A DNA stretch of 64,000 nucleotides from Streptomyces sp. ITFR-21 (GTDB taxonomy: Bacteria > Actinomycetota > Actinomycetes > Streptomycetales > Streptomycetaceae). This document shows, piece by piece, positions 1-9,371 of the stretch. A program made the translations under genes and the position numbers. The stretch covers positions 5,864,001 to 5,928,000 of the forward strand of contig NZ_CP134605.1 in assembly GCF_031844685.1 (NCBI RefSeq), read 5' to 3'. The stretch's first letter is position 1. Each line of letters opens with the position of its first letter. The notes under the pieces were generated by a model. The model saw nothing but the letters and a program-made list of their open reading frames with translations. It was not told where the DNA came from and did not search any database.

Positions 1-114
1 GGTCTGGCGGTTGACCCTGCTGGGCCGACCCCCGATCATCTGAAAAGCTCGGACCTGAGAGCATCAGGCGCAGCCCGGGATCCCCTGCTCCCGGCGCGCA
101 CCTTGAGGACGAAA

Positions 115-1053
115 GTGTCAACTGTGAGCGAGACAACGCACAATGGTGCGGTCGCCGTCGGTGTCCCACCGGCACCCTCGGCCGATGACGGCCTCAGCCC
201 CGCCGAACTTGCGGCCAAGTACGGCCTCTCCGTCAGCGGCGCCCGTCCCGGGCTGGTGGAGTACACGCGGCTCCTGTGGGGCCGCCGACATTTCATCAAC
301 GAGTTCGCCAAGGCCAGGACCGCCGCCCAGTACACGCAGGCGCGGCTGGGCCAGCTCTGGCAGGTGATGACACCGCTCCTCAACGCGGCCGTCTACTACC
401 TGATCTTCGGTCTGCTGATCGGCACCAGCAAGGGCATCGACAACTTCATCGCCTTCCTGGTCACCGGCGTCTTCATCTTCACCTTCACCCAGTCCTCGGT
501 GATGAGCGGGGTGCGGGCGATCGCGGGCAACCTCGGCCTGATCCGGGCGCTGCACTTCCCGCGCGCCTCGATGCCGATCGCCCTGACCCTGATGCAGCTT
601 CAGCAGCTGCTGATGTCGATGTTCGTGCTCTTCACCATTGTGCTGATGACCGGTGAGACCCCGGACATGTCCTGGCTGCTGGTGATCCCGGCGCTGCTGA
701 CCCAGTGGGTGTTCAACACCGGCCTGGCGATGATCGTGGCCCGGCTCGGCAGCAAGATGACCGACCTTGCGCAGCTGATGCCGTTCATGCTCCGTACCTG
801 GATGTACGTCTCCGGCGTCATGTACAGCATCGACAAGCTCACCGCGACCGCGCCGCACTACGTACGGGTGCTGCTCGACATCAACCCGGCCGCGGTCTAC
901 ATCGACCTCATGCGCTTCGCGCTGATCGACAGTGTCACCGGCTCGCAGATGCCGCCGCACGTGTGGGCCAGCGCGGTGGGCTGGGCGCTGCTGGTGGGTG
1001 TCGGCGGCTACATCTACTTCTGGAAGGCTGAAGAGCAGTATGGCCGTGGCTGA
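115..1053 (+). CDS. ABC-2 type transporter permease (polysaccharide/teichoic acid export type)
   Basis: Membrane subunit of an exporter, about 312 aa. The N-terminal 60 residues are soluble; after that come about six hydrophobic segments typical of ABC-2 permeases (for example around LLNAAVYYLIFGLLIG and the block ending YIYFWKAEEQYGRG). The family exports lipid-linked polysaccharides or wall teichoic acid (TagG/Wzm-like). I chose GTG at 115 because GAGGA at 105-109 is well spaced; TTG at 103 and GTG at 124 are alternatives. The gene overlaps the ATPase gene by 14 bp, so the two are translationally coupled and form one transporter. Substrate cannot be told from sequence. Confidence 0.88.
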   Translation: MSTVSETTHNGAVAVGVPPAPSADDGLSPAELAAKYGLSVSGARPGLVEYTRLLWGRRHFINEFAKARTAAQYTQARLGQLWQVMTPLLNAAVYYLIFGLLIGTSKGIDNFIAFLVTGVFIFTFTQSSVMSGVRAIAGNLGLIRALHFPRASMPIALTLMQLQQLLMSMFVLFTIVLMTGETPDMSWLLVIPALLTQWVFNTGLAMIVARLGSKMTDLAQLMPFMLRTWMYVSGVMYSIDKLTATAPHYVRVLLDINPAAVYIDLMRFALIDSVTGSQMPPHVWASAVGWALLVGVGGYIYFWKAEEQYGRG

Positions 1054-1846
1054 GCAGCAGACCCTGGTAAGCACCCCGGCCTCCGGAAGCCGGGTGCCCA
1101 CCGTCATCGTGGACGACGTGCACATCGTCTACACGGTGCACGGCGCGGGCACCGGCCGGGGTACCGCGACCGCAGCGCTGTACCGGCTGCTGGCCCGCAA
1201 GGGCTCGCCCAACGTGCGCCGGGTGCACGCGGTGCGCGGTGTCAGCTTCACCGCCTACCGCGGCGAGGCGATCGGCATCATCGGCTCCAACGGCTCGGGG
1301 AAGTCCACCATCCTGCGGGCCATCGCCGGCCTGCTGCCGCCGGAGAGCGGCCGGATCTACACCGACGGCCAGCCCTCGCTGCTGGGTGTCAACGCGGCCC
1401 TGATGAACGACCTGACCGGCGCCACCAACGTGCTGCTCGGCGGTCTGGCCATGGGCATGTCGCAGGAGGAGGTACGGCTGCGGTTCAAGGGCATCGTGGA
1501 CTTCTCGGGCATCAACGAGAAGGGCGACTTCATCTCGCTGCCGATGCGTACGTACTCCTCCGGTATGGCCGCCCGGCTGCGCTTCTCCATCGCCGCGGCG
1601 AAGAACCACGACGTGCTGATGATCGACGAGGCGCTGGCCACCGGCGACCGCGCGTTCCAGCGGCGCTCGGAGGACCGGATCCGCGAGCTGCGCAAGGAGG
1701 CCGGCACGGTCTTCCTGGTCAGCCACAACAACAAGTCGATCCGCGACACCTGCGACCGGGTCGTGTGGTTGGAGAAGGGCGAGCTGCTGATGGACGGCCC
1801 GACCGACGAAGTCATCAAGGCGTACGAGGCGCACACCGGCAAGTGA
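1040..1846 (+). CDS. ABC transporter ATP-binding protein (polysaccharide/teichoic acid export type)
   Basis: Cytoplasmic ATPase partner of the preceding permease, about 268 aa. Walker A is GSNGSGKST, the signature region is TYSSGMAARLRFSIA, and Walker B is DVLMIDEALATGD followed by the switch His in FLVSHNNKSI. The SSGM variant of the signature and the N-terminal extension before the Walker A (about 80 aa) resemble TagH/Wzt ATPases. ATG at 1040 lies inside the permease end (14-bp overlap). A strong hairpin follows the stop, closing a two-gene operon. Confidence 0.9.
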   Translation: MAVAEQQTLVSTPASGSRVPTVIVDDVHIVYTVHGAGTGRGTATAALYRLLARKGSPNVRRVHAVRGVSFTAYRGEAIGIIGSNGSGKSTILRAIAGLLPPESGRIYTDGQPSLLGVNAALMNDLTGATNVLLGGLAMGMSQEEVRLRFKGIVDFSGINEKGDFISLPMRTYSSGMAARLRFSIAAAKNHDVLMIDEALATGDRAFQRRSEDRIRELRKEAGTVFLVSHNNKSIRDTCDRVVWLEKGELLMDGPTDEVIKAYEAHTGK

Positions 1847-1877
1847 CCGAACTGCAACAATTCCAGGGCATGATGGG

Positions 1878-1908
1878 CGACCCCCGCCGGATGATCCGGC
1901 GGGGGTCG
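1878..1908 (+). terminator. Rho-independent-type hairpin after the ABC transporter operon
   Basis: Perfect 13-bp inverted repeat (1878-1890 with 1896-1908) around the 5-nt loop ATGAT, 31 bp after the ATPase stop. No long T-run follows, which is common in Streptomyces terminators. Confidence 0.75.
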
Positions 1909-2170
1909 TGTGTTGTGCCTAGTCGTAGCCTGTCCACCCTGTCATGCCCCCGGCGTACGCAAGGGGATGGCCCGACGTAAGCTGTACCGGTGCTGGGAGC
2001 CAGCTGATGATCAATACCGGGGGTGCCGGGGGGTGTGGGACACCTGGTGCGGCGTGTCCGAAATGGGAACTTTCGAGCGGGCGGTGTAGAACGGGGGATG
2101 TGGCGGCCATGATGATCGGGACCATCCTGCTCCGGGGCACGTTCGCCGCCTGTGTGCCGGGAACCCCGCG
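1909..2170. other. Intergenic region upstream of the hopanoid operon
   Basis: Non-coding gap before hpnC. It should hold the hopanoid operon promoter. A GGAAC motif at 2066-2070 followed by a GTAGAAC-like element about 15 nt later could be an ECF-sigma type promoter, but this is a weak visual match only. Confidence 0.35.
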
Positions 2171-3058
2171 GTGACCGGGGACGACACGTCCCGGGCCGTC
2201 CTGGACAAGGCGGCGCGCGAGAACTTCCCCGTGGCACCGGTGTTCCTGCCGCGCGCCTGGCGGCAGGACCTGATGGCCGTCTACGGATACGCCCGGCTGG
2301 TCGACGACATCGGTGACGGCGACCTGGTGAACGGCGGCCGGGACGACGCGGCGCACCTGGGCCTGGACCCGGCCGCGGCCGACGACCGGACCGCCCTGCT
2401 CGACGCCTTCGAGGCCGACCTGCGCCGGGTCTTCGACGGCACCCCCCGGCACCCACTGCTGGCCGCCCTCCAGCCCACGGTCCGCCGCCACCGCCTCACC
2501 CCCGAGCCCTTCCTCGGCCTGATCGGCGCCAACCGGCAGGACCAGCAGGTGCGTCGCTACGCCGGCTACGCCGACCTGCTCGCGTACTGCGAGCTGTCCG
2601 CGAACCCGGTCGGCCGGCTCGTCCTGTCCGTCACGGGCACCTCCACCCCGGAACGCGTCCGCCGCTCGGACGCGGTGTGCACCGGGCTGCAGATCGTCGA
2701 GCACCTCCAGGACGTGGCCGAGGACCTCGGCCGGGACCGGATCTACCTGCCGGCCGAGGACATGAAGCGCTTCGCGGTGGACGAGGCCGACCTGGCCGCC
2801 CCGAGCGCCGGATCCCGGCTGCGCGAGCTGATCGCCTTCGAATCCGGACGTGTTCGCGACCTGTTGGCCGAAGGCACTCCCCTGGTGGGCAGCGTCCGTG
2901 GCAGGCTGCGGCTGCTGCTCGCCGGATTCGTGGGCGGCGGACGCGCCGCACTGCGGGCGGTGCAGGACGCCGGGTACGACGTACTGGCGGTATCGCCCAA
3001 AGCCACCAAGCCCGGCCTGCTGCGCGAGGTGGGTTCGACATTGCTGAGAAAGGGGTGA
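2171..3058 (+). CDS. hpnC: Squalene synthase-like HpnC (hydroxysqualene synthase)
   Basis: A trans-isoprenyl diphosphate synthase-fold enzyme of 295 aa. In the HpnCDE route HpnC converts presqualene diphosphate to hydroxysqualene. Both Asp-rich motifs are visible: YARLVDDIGDGD near residue 40 and QIVEHLQDVAEDLGRDRIYLP near residue 178. GTG start at 2171. It begins the hopanoid operon and overlaps hpnD as GTGA, implying translational coupling. The assignment as HpnC rather than HpnD rests on gene order and on divergence of this copy from the one downstream. Confidence 0.9.
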   Translation: MTGDDTSRAVLDKAARENFPVAPVFLPRAWRQDLMAVYGYARLVDDIGDGDLVNGGRDDAAHLGLDPAAADDRTALLDAFEADLRRVFDGTPRHPLLAALQPTVRRHRLTPEPFLGLIGANRQDQQVRRYAGYADLLAYCELSANPVGRLVLSVTGTSTPERVRRSDAVCTGLQIVEHLQDVAEDLGRDRIYLPAEDMKRFAVDEADLAAPSAGSRLRELIAFESGRVRDLLAEGTPLVGSVRGRLRLLLAGFVGGGRAALRAVQDAGYDVLAVSPKATKPGLLREVGSTLLRKG

Positions 3059-3999
3059 GCCGGACCGTGAACGGTTCCGCCCAGACGTCCGGACTGGTAC
3101 TTGCCGCATACAGGTACTGTGAGACCGTGACCGGCCACGAGGCTCGCAACTTCGCCTACGGGATCCGACTTCTGCCCACGCCCAAGCGACAGGCGATGTC
3201 GGCTCTGTACGCGTTCTCCCGGCGGGTCGACGACATCGGCGACGGCGACCTCGGTCCCGAGGAGAAGGTCAGCCGGCTCGACACCACCCGGCACGTCCTC
3301 GCCCGGGTCCGCGCCGGCGACGTCGCCGAGGACGACACCGACCCGGTCGCGGTGGCGCTGGCCGACGCCGCGGCGAAGTTCCCGCTGCCGCTGGCCGGAC
3401 TCGACGAGCTCATCGACGGCGTCCAGATGGACGTCCGGGGCGAGACCTACGAGACCTGGGACGACCTGGCGGTGTACTGCCGCTGCGTGGCCGGCGCCAT
3501 CGGAAGACTCTCCCTGGGCGTTTTCGGCACCGTCGGTGGGCACGATCCCGCACGTGCCGCGGAACACGCCGACACGCTCGGCCTCGCCCTGCAACTCACC
3601 AACATCCTCCGGGACATCCGCGAGGACGCCGGCAACGGACGGACCTACCTGCCCGCCCAGGACCTGGCCAAGTTCGGCTGCGCGGCGGGATTCCCCACCG
3701 ACGCCCCGCCCGCCGGCTCCGACTTCACCGGCCTGGTGGAGTTCGAAGTACGCCGGGCCCGCGCCCTGTTCGCCACCGGATACCAGCTGCTGCCGATGCT
3801 CGACCGGCGCAGCGGCGCCTGCGTCGCCGCCATGGCCGGCATCTACCGCCGGCTGCTGGAGCGGATCGCCGCCGACCCCGAGGCCGTACTGCGCGGCCGG
3901 GTCTCGCTGCCCGGCCGGGAGAAGGCGTACGTCGCCCTGCGCGGACTCACCGGGCTCGACGCCCGGCGTACCGCGCGGCTGCCCCGGAGGGACGCGTGA
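3055..3999 (+). CDS. hpnD: Presqualene diphosphate synthase HpnD
   Basis: Joins two farnesyl diphosphates head to head to give presqualene diphosphate, the first committed step to squalene. About 314 aa, with Asp-rich motifs RRVDDIGDGD (about residue 55) and LTNILRDIREDAGNGRTYLP (about residue 180). The GTG start at 3055 overlaps the hpnC stop (GTGA) and has a purine-rich RBS (GAGAAAGGG) just upstream. Paralogous to hpnC; the pair probably arose by duplication. Confidence 0.9.
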   Translation: MSRTVNGSAQTSGLVLAAYRYCETVTGHEARNFAYGIRLLPTPKRQAMSALYAFSRRVDDIGDGDLGPEEKVSRLDTTRHVLARVRAGDVAEDDTDPVAVALADAAAKFPLPLAGLDELIDGVQMDVRGETYETWDDLAVYCRCVAGAIGRLSLGVFGTVGGHDPARAAEHADTLGLALQLTNILRDIREDAGNGRTYLPAQDLAKFGCAAGFPTDAPPAGSDFTGLVEFEVRRARALFATGYQLLPMLDRRSGACVAAMAGIYRRLLERIAADPEAVLRGRVSLPGREKAYVALRGLTGLDARRTARLPRRDA

Positions 4000-4129
4000 G
4001 ATCCACCCGCGACGGCGCGGGCCCATCCGCACGAAACGTGACCGAACACGCAACCCCGGCCCCGCCCACGGCGTCACATTCCGCGACGGCTTCCCGCTCT
4101 GCGCGGCGCGCCGCGCGAGGGGAGGGCGG

Positions 4130-5563
4130 ATGAGCACCACACACACCGGCGGCGGCACCCGGGCCGGCGCCGACACCGGCCCCGGTCCACGGACCGCGGT
4201 GGTGGTCGGCGGCGGACTGGCCGGCACCACCGCCGCGCTCGCGCTGGCCGACGCCGGCCTGCGGGTCACCCTCACCGAGGCCCGGCCCCGGCTCGGCGGG
4301 CTCGCCTTCTCCTTCCGGCGCGGCGGACTGACCGTCGACAACGGGCAGCACGTCTTCCTGCGCTGCTGCACCGCCTACCAGTGGTTCCTGGACCGGATCG
4401 CCGCCCGCGACCTGGTCACCCTGCAGGACCGGCTCGACGTACCGGTGCGCGACGCCGTCACCGGGCGGCTCGGCCGGATCAGCCGGGCCGCCCTGCCGGT
4501 GCCGCTGCACCTGGCCGCGAGCCTGGCCCGCTACCGGCACCTGTCGCTCGGCGAGCGGCTCTCGGTCGGCCGTGCCGCGCTCGCGCTGCGCGGCCTGGAC
4601 CTGGCCGATCCGGCGCTGGACGACACCGACTTCGGCAGCTGGCTGACCGCCCGCGGCCAGTCCCCGCGGACCATCGAGGCACTGTGGGACCTGGTCGGCG
4701 TCGCCACGCTCAACGCGAGGGCCGGCGAGTCCTCGCTGGCGCTGGCCGCGATGGTGTTCACGACCGGGCTGCTGTCCGACCCGGCCGCCGCCGACATCGG
4801 CTGGGCCGCCGCCCCGCTCGGCGAACTCCACGACGGCCGGGCCCGTACCGCCCTGGACGCCGCCGGGGTACGCACCCTGCTGCGCACCCGCACCACCGCG
4901 ATCAAGCAGGCGGCGGACGGCGGTTGGCAGGTGTCGGTCGAGACCGGACCCGGCCGGGCCGAACACCTCGAAGCCGGCACCGTGGTGTTGGCGGTGCCGC
5001 AGCGCGAGACCCACGGGCTGCTGCCCGCCGGCGCGCTCGCGGAGCCGGAAAAGCTGTTGCGCATCGGGACCGCGCCGATCCTCAATGTCCATGTGATCTA
5101 TGACCGACAGGTGCTCCGGCAGCCGTTCCTCGCGGCGCTCGGCAGCCCTGTCCAGTGGGTCTTCGACCGTACCGGCAGCTCCGGACTCACCGGCGGCGGC
5201 CAGTACCTGGCGCTGTCGCAGTCCGCCGTCCAGGACGAGATCGACCTGCCGGTCGCCGAACTGCGGGCCCGCTACCTGCCGGAACTGGAGCGGCTGCTGC
5301 CGGCCGCCCGCGGCGCCGGTGTCCGCGACTTCTTCGTCACCCGGGAGCGCACCGCGACCTTCGCGCCGACGCCGGGTGTCGGCGCGCTGCGCCCGGGCCC
5401 CGGGACGGACGCGCCCGGTCTGTTCCTGGCCGGGGCGTGGACCGCCACCGGCTGGCCCGCGACCATGGAGAGCGCGGTACGCAGCGGCCTGTCCGCTTCC
5501 CGGGAAGCCCTGTCCGCCCTCGGACTGCCCTTCGACAACCGTGTTCCGGAGGCGGCGGCATGA
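4130..5563 (+). CDS. hpnE: Hydroxysqualene dehydroxylase HpnE (FAD-dependent)
   Basis: Reduces hydroxysqualene to squalene, completing the HpnCDE pathway. About 477 aa. The N-terminus has the dinucleotide-binding motif VVVGGGLAGTTAALALADAG and an acidic end of the second strand (TLTEARPRLGG); the C-terminal FAD-contacting segment reads GLFLAGAWTATGWPATMESA. ATG at 4130 is preceded by GGAGGG at 4121-4126. A 130-bp gap separates it from hpnD, the only sizeable gap between hpnC and hpnE. The stop overlaps the next start (ATGA). Confidence 0.9.
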   Translation: MSTTHTGGGTRAGADTGPGPRTAVVVGGGLAGTTAALALADAGLRVTLTEARPRLGGLAFSFRRGGLTVDNGQHVFLRCCTAYQWFLDRIAARDLVTLQDRLDVPVRDAVTGRLGRISRAALPVPLHLAASLARYRHLSLGERLSVGRAALALRGLDLADPALDDTDFGSWLTARGQSPRTIEALWDLVGVATLNARAGESSLALAAMVFTTGLLSDPAAADIGWAAAPLGELHDGRARTALDAAGVRTLLRTRTTAIKQAADGGWQVSVETGPGRAEHLEAGTVVLAVPQRETHGLLPAGALAEPEKLLRIGTAPILNVHVIYDRQVLRQPFLAALGSPVQWVFDRTGSSGLTGGGQYLALSQSAVQDEIDLPVAELRARYLPELERLLPAARGAGVRDFFVTRERTATFAPTPGVGALRPGPGTDAPGLFLAGAWTATGWPATMESAVRSGLSASREALSALGLPFDNRVPEAAA

Positions 5564-6630
5564 GTGCTATTGGTGCAACAAGAGGAGAGAACGTGACCGC
5601 TGACAGCGTCATCGGGCTGCTGGAAAACGGCCGCATCCTGACCACCCCGGTGCTCCGCGCGGCCGTGGCACGCCTCGCCCCCCCGATGGACACCGTCGCC
5701 GCGTACCACTTCGGCTGGATCGACAGCACCGGCCGGCCCGCGGACGGCGACGGAGGCAAGGCCGTACGCCCGGCGCTGGCGCTGCTGTCCGCGCAGGCGG
5801 CCGGCGCGTCCGCCGACACCGGGGTGCCCGGGGCCGTCGCGGTGGAACTGGTGCACAACTTCTCGCTGCTGCACGACGACCTGATGGACGGTGACGAGCA
5901 GCGCCGGCACCGCGACACGGTGTGGAAGGTGCACGGCCCGGCGCAGGCCATCCTGGTCGGCGACGCGCTGTTCGCGCTGGCCAACGAGGTACTGCTGGAG
6001 CAGGGCACCGCCGACGCCGGACGGGCCACCCGGCGGCTGACCACCGCCACCCGCAAACTGATCGACGGTCAGGCGCAGGACATCTCCTTCGAGCACCGCG
6101 AACGGGTCACCGTCGAGGAGTGCCTGGAGATGGAGGGCAACAAGACCGGGGCGCTGCTGGCCTGCGCCTCCTCCATCGGCGCGGTGCTGGGCGGCGCCTC
6201 CGAGGCGGACGCCGACGCGCTGGAGGAGTACGGCTACCACCTGGGTCTGGCCTTCCAGGCGATCGACGACCTGCTGGGCATCTGGGGCGACCCGGCCACC
6301 ACCGGCAAGCAGACCTGGAGCGACCTGCGGCAGCGCAAGAAATCCCTCCCGGTGGTCGCCGCGCTCGCCGCCGGCGGCTCCGCGTCGGAGCGGCTGGGTG
6401 AACTCCTGGCCGCGGACGCCAAAAATCCGGAAAACGATGCGTTCAGCGAGGAAGAGTTCGCTATGCGCGCAGCGTTGATCGAAGAAGCCGGAGGCCGGGA
6501 CTGGACCTCTCAGGAGGCCAGGAGGCAGTACGCGACCGCGATCGGCGCTCTCGACAAGATGGACATGCCGGAACACATCAAGAACAGGCTCGTAGGACTG
6601 GCGGATTTTGTGGTGGTTCGCGAGAAGTAG
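5560..6630 (+). CDS. Polyprenyl diphosphate synthase (FPP/GGPP synthase type)
   Basis: Condenses isopentenyl diphosphate with allylic diphosphates to supply the prenyl precursor for squalene. About 356 aa. The first Asp-rich motif is LLHDDLMDGDEQRR and the second is FQAIDDLLGIWGD, with the conserved KAVRPALALL near residue 67. Chain length is not certain: a farnesyl product would serve the pathway, but Streptomyces homologues are often named geranylgeranyl synthases. Two starts are good: ATG 5560 (RBS GGAGG, overlapping the hpnE stop) and GTG 5593 (RBS AGAGGAGAG). Confidence 0.88.
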   Translation: MSAIGATRGENVTADSVIGLLENGRILTTPVLRAAVARLAPPMDTVAAYHFGWIDSTGRPADGDGGKAVRPALALLSAQAAGASADTGVPGAVAVELVHNFSLLHDDLMDGDEQRRHRDTVWKVHGPAQAILVGDALFALANEVLLEQGTADAGRATRRLTTATRKLIDGQAQDISFEHRERVTVEECLEMEGNKTGALLACASSIGAVLGGASEADADALEEYGYHLGLAFQAIDDLLGIWGDPATTGKQTWSDLRQRKKSLPVVAALAAGGSASERLGELLAADAKNPENDAFSEEEFAMRAALIEEAGGRDWTSQEARRQYATAIGALDKMDMPEHIKNRLVGLADFVVVREK

Positions 6631-6729
6631 GCACCAACCAGTGGAGCGTTTGACGTCGCCAGTCCCTTTCATGTGACGGCCGACGGCCGCCCCCAACACC
6701 GCAGACGTCTCAACTGCAAAGGGGAAGCC

Positions 6730-8763
6730 ATGACAGCGACGACCGACGGCAGTCCGGGTACGCCAACCCACCGGACACCCTCGGCCAGCAGGACCTCGGA
6801 ACCGGACCCTGTTCCACCCGGTGCCACCGAGGCGGCGGCGCAGCGTGCCGTGCGGCGCGCCACCGACCACCTCCTCAGCCGGCAGCACGCCGACGGATGG
6901 TGGAAGGGCGACCTCGAGACCAACGTCACCATGGACGCCGAGGACCTGCTGCTGCGGGAGTTCCTCGGCATCCGCGACGAGAAGGCGCTCGCCGCGTCCG
7001 CCCGCTGGATCCGCTCGCAGCAGCGCGCCGACGGCGCCTGGGCCACCTTCCACGGCGGGCCGGGCGACCTGTCGGCCACCGTCGAGGCGTACGTGGCGCT
7101 GCGCCTCGCCGGCGACCACCCCGACGAGGCGCACATGTCGCTCGCCGCCAAGTGGTCGCGTGCCGAGGGCGGAGTCGCCGGCACCCGCGTCTTCACCCGG
7201 ATCTGGCTGGCCCTGTTCGGCTGGTGGAGCTGGGACGACCTCCCGGAACTGCCGCCGGAGATGATCTACCTGCCCAAGTGGATGCCGCTGAACATCTACT
7301 CGTTCGGCTGCTGGGCCCGGCAGACCATCGTGCCGCTCACCGTCGTCGGCGCCCACCGCCCGGTGCGCCCGGCCCCCTTCGGCATCGACGAACTGCACAT
7401 CGACCCCGCGCAGCCCAACCCCAAGCAGCGCAAGGCCCCGATCACCAGCTGGGACGGTGTCTTCCAGCGCCTGGACCAGGTGCTGCACGTCTACCGGCGC
7501 GTCACCCCGCGGCAGGTGCGGCGCGCGGCGATGAACGCCTGTGCCCGCTGGATCATCGAGCGCCAGGAGGCCGACGGCTGCTGGGGCGGCATCCAGCCGC
7601 CCGCGGTCTACTCGGTGATCGCCCTGCACCTGCTCGGCTACGACCTGGACCACCCGGTGGTCAAGGCGGGACTGGACTCGCTGGATCGTTTCGCCGTCTG
7701 GCCCGAGGACGGGGTGCGGATGATCGAGGCGTGCCAGTCCCCGGTGTGGGACACCTGTCTGGCCGCCATCGCGCTCGCCGACGGCGGACTGCCCCCCGAC
7801 CACCCGGCGCTGGTGAAGTCCGCCGAGTGGATGCTCGGCGAGCAGATCACCCGGCCCGGCGACTGGTCCGTGCAGCGCCCGCAACTCGCCCCGGGCGGCT
7901 GGGCCTTCGAGTTCCACAACGACAACTACCCGGACATCGACGACACCGCCGAGGTGGTGCTGGCGCTGCGCCGCGTCGCTTACCCCGACCAGGCCCGCCT
8001 GGACTCCGCGGTGGAGAAGGCGGTGCGCTGGAACGTCGGCATGCAGTCGAAGAACGGTGCCTGGGGCGCCTTCGACGCCGACAACACCAGCCCGTTCCCC
8101 AACCGGCTGCCGTTCTGCGACTTCGGCGAGGTCATCGACCCGCCGTCCGCCGACGTCACCGCCCACGTCGTGGAGATGCTGGCCGCGCTCGGCCTGGAGC
8201 GCGACCCGCACACCCGGCGCGGCATCGAGTGGCTGCTGGCCGAACAGGAGGACAACGGAGCCTGGTTCGGCCGCTGGGGGGTCAACTACATCTACGGCAC
8301 CGGGTCCGCGGTACCGGCGCTGGCCGCCGCCGGACTGCCGGTCTCCCACCCGGCGATCCGCCGGGCGGTCTCCTGGCTGGAGTCGGTGCAGAACACCGAC
8401 GGCGGCTGGGGCGAGGACCTGCGCTCGTACTCCGAACAGGAGTGGATCGGACGCGGCAACTCCACCCCCTCGCAGACCGCCTGGGCGCTGCTGGCGCTGC
8501 TCGCGGCCGGCGAACGCGACAGCGAGGCCGTCGCCCGCGGGGTGCGCTGGCTCATCGACACCCAGCTGGAGGACGGCTCCTGGGACGAGCCGTACTTCAC
8601 CGGCACCGGCTTCCCGCGGGACTTCTCCATCAACTACCACCTCTACCGGATGGTGTTCCCGCTGACCGCCCTCGGCCGCTACGTCCGCAACGAACCCTTC
8701 GGCGCCGGACACCCCGGCTCCGCCGCGGTCACCGCGGGCGGCAGCACCGGAAAGGGGGCCTAG
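6730..8763 (+). CDS. shc: Squalene-hopene cyclase
   Basis: Cyclizes squalene to hopene/hopanol at the membrane; about 677 aa, the normal length. Repeated QW motifs (QxxxGxW type, for example QQRADGAW, QEADGCWG, QEDNGAWFG, QNTDGGWGED) run along the protein. The catalytic DxDD acid appears as YPDIDDTAEV near residue 405. The N-terminal 30 residues are Thr/Ser/Pro-rich and low complexity. ATG at 6730 follows AAAGGGG. It sits between the prenyl synthase and hpnG with a 3-bp gap to hpnG. Confidence 0.95.
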   Translation: MTATTDGSPGTPTHRTPSASRTSEPDPVPPGATEAAAQRAVRRATDHLLSRQHADGWWKGDLETNVTMDAEDLLLREFLGIRDEKALAASARWIRSQQRADGAWATFHGGPGDLSATVEAYVALRLAGDHPDEAHMSLAAKWSRAEGGVAGTRVFTRIWLALFGWWSWDDLPELPPEMIYLPKWMPLNIYSFGCWARQTIVPLTVVGAHRPVRPAPFGIDELHIDPAQPNPKQRKAPITSWDGVFQRLDQVLHVYRRVTPRQVRRAAMNACARWIIERQEADGCWGGIQPPAVYSVIALHLLGYDLDHPVVKAGLDSLDRFAVWPEDGVRMIEACQSPVWDTCLAAIALADGGLPPDHPALVKSAEWMLGEQITRPGDWSVQRPQLAPGGWAFEFHNDNYPDIDDTAEVVLALRRVAYPDQARLDSAVEKAVRWNVGMQSKNGAWGAFDADNTSPFPNRLPFCDFGEVIDPPSADVTAHVVEMLAALGLERDPHTRRGIEWLLAEQEDNGAWFGRWGVNYIYGTGSAVPALAAAGLPVSHPAIRRAVSWLESVQNTDGGWGEDLRSYSEQEWIGRGNSTPSQTAWALLALLAAGERDSEAVARGVRWLIDTQLEDGSWDEPYFTGTGFPRDFSINYHLYRMVFPLTALGRYVRNEPFGAGHPGSAAVTAGGSTGKGA

Positions 8764-8766
8764 CCC

Positions 8767-9366
8767 GTGGGCCGTACCCAGCCGCCGCTGCTGGTGGTGT
8801 GCGCTCTGCGCATCGAGAGGCTCGCGCTGCGCAGGGGCACGGCCGAACTCGCCGAACAGGTCACCGTGCTCCGTACCGGCATGGGACCCAGGGCCGCCGA
8901 CCGCGCCGTGCGGGCGGCCTTGCACGACCCGCGACTGCGGGACGCGGCGATACTGACCACCGGCTTCTGCGCGGGGCTCGCCCCGGGCATGCTGCCGGGT
9001 GATGTGGTCGTCTCCGACGACGGGCACGAGAGCGCGGCGCTCGCCGCCGCGCTCAAGGCCGCCGGTCACACCGTGCACACCGGCACCCTCGCGGAGTCCG
9101 ACCATGTCGTGCGGGGCGCCGAGCGCACCGCACTCGCGGCGAGTGGTGCCATCGCCGTGGACATGGAGTCCGCCGCCATACGGCGCGCCGCCCTCGCCGA
9201 GGGGGCGCGCCGTGTCGCGGCGGCCCGCGTAGTCGTCGACACTCCCGAGTACGAACTCGTCCGTGTCGGAACGCTGCGCACCGGATTCATCGCTTTCCGG
9301 GTGCTGAGAGATCTTGTTCCCGCCTTTCATGATTGGCACCGCACTACCGCGCTCCCCTGGAGGTGA
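8767..9366 (+). CDS. hpnG: Adenosylhopane nucleosidase/phosphorylase HpnG
   Basis: Removes adenine from adenosylhopane to give (phospho)ribosylhopane. 199 aa, MTAN-like nucleoside phosphorylase fold, with the conserved IAVDMESAAIRRAAL segment (nucleoside binding) near residue 135 and TTGFCAGLAPGMLPGDVV near residue 68. GTG at 8767 follows the shc stop by 3 bp; hpnH starts 5 bp after its end. Confidence 0.85.
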   Translation: MGRTQPPLLVVCALRIERLALRRGTAELAEQVTVLRTGMGPRAADRAVRAALHDPRLRDAAILTTGFCAGLAPGMLPGDVVVSDDGHESAALAAALKAAGHTVHTGTLAESDHVVRGAERTALAASGAIAVDMESAAIRRAALAEGARRVAAARVVVDTPEYELVRVGTLRTGFIAFRVLRDLVPAFHDWHRTTALPWR

Positions 9367-9371
9367 GCTAG

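Noticed and set aside
5272..9339. A 1355-codon minus-strand open frame over the hopanoid genes
   Set aside because: High-GC antisense shadow; plus-strand frames contain clear enzyme motifs.
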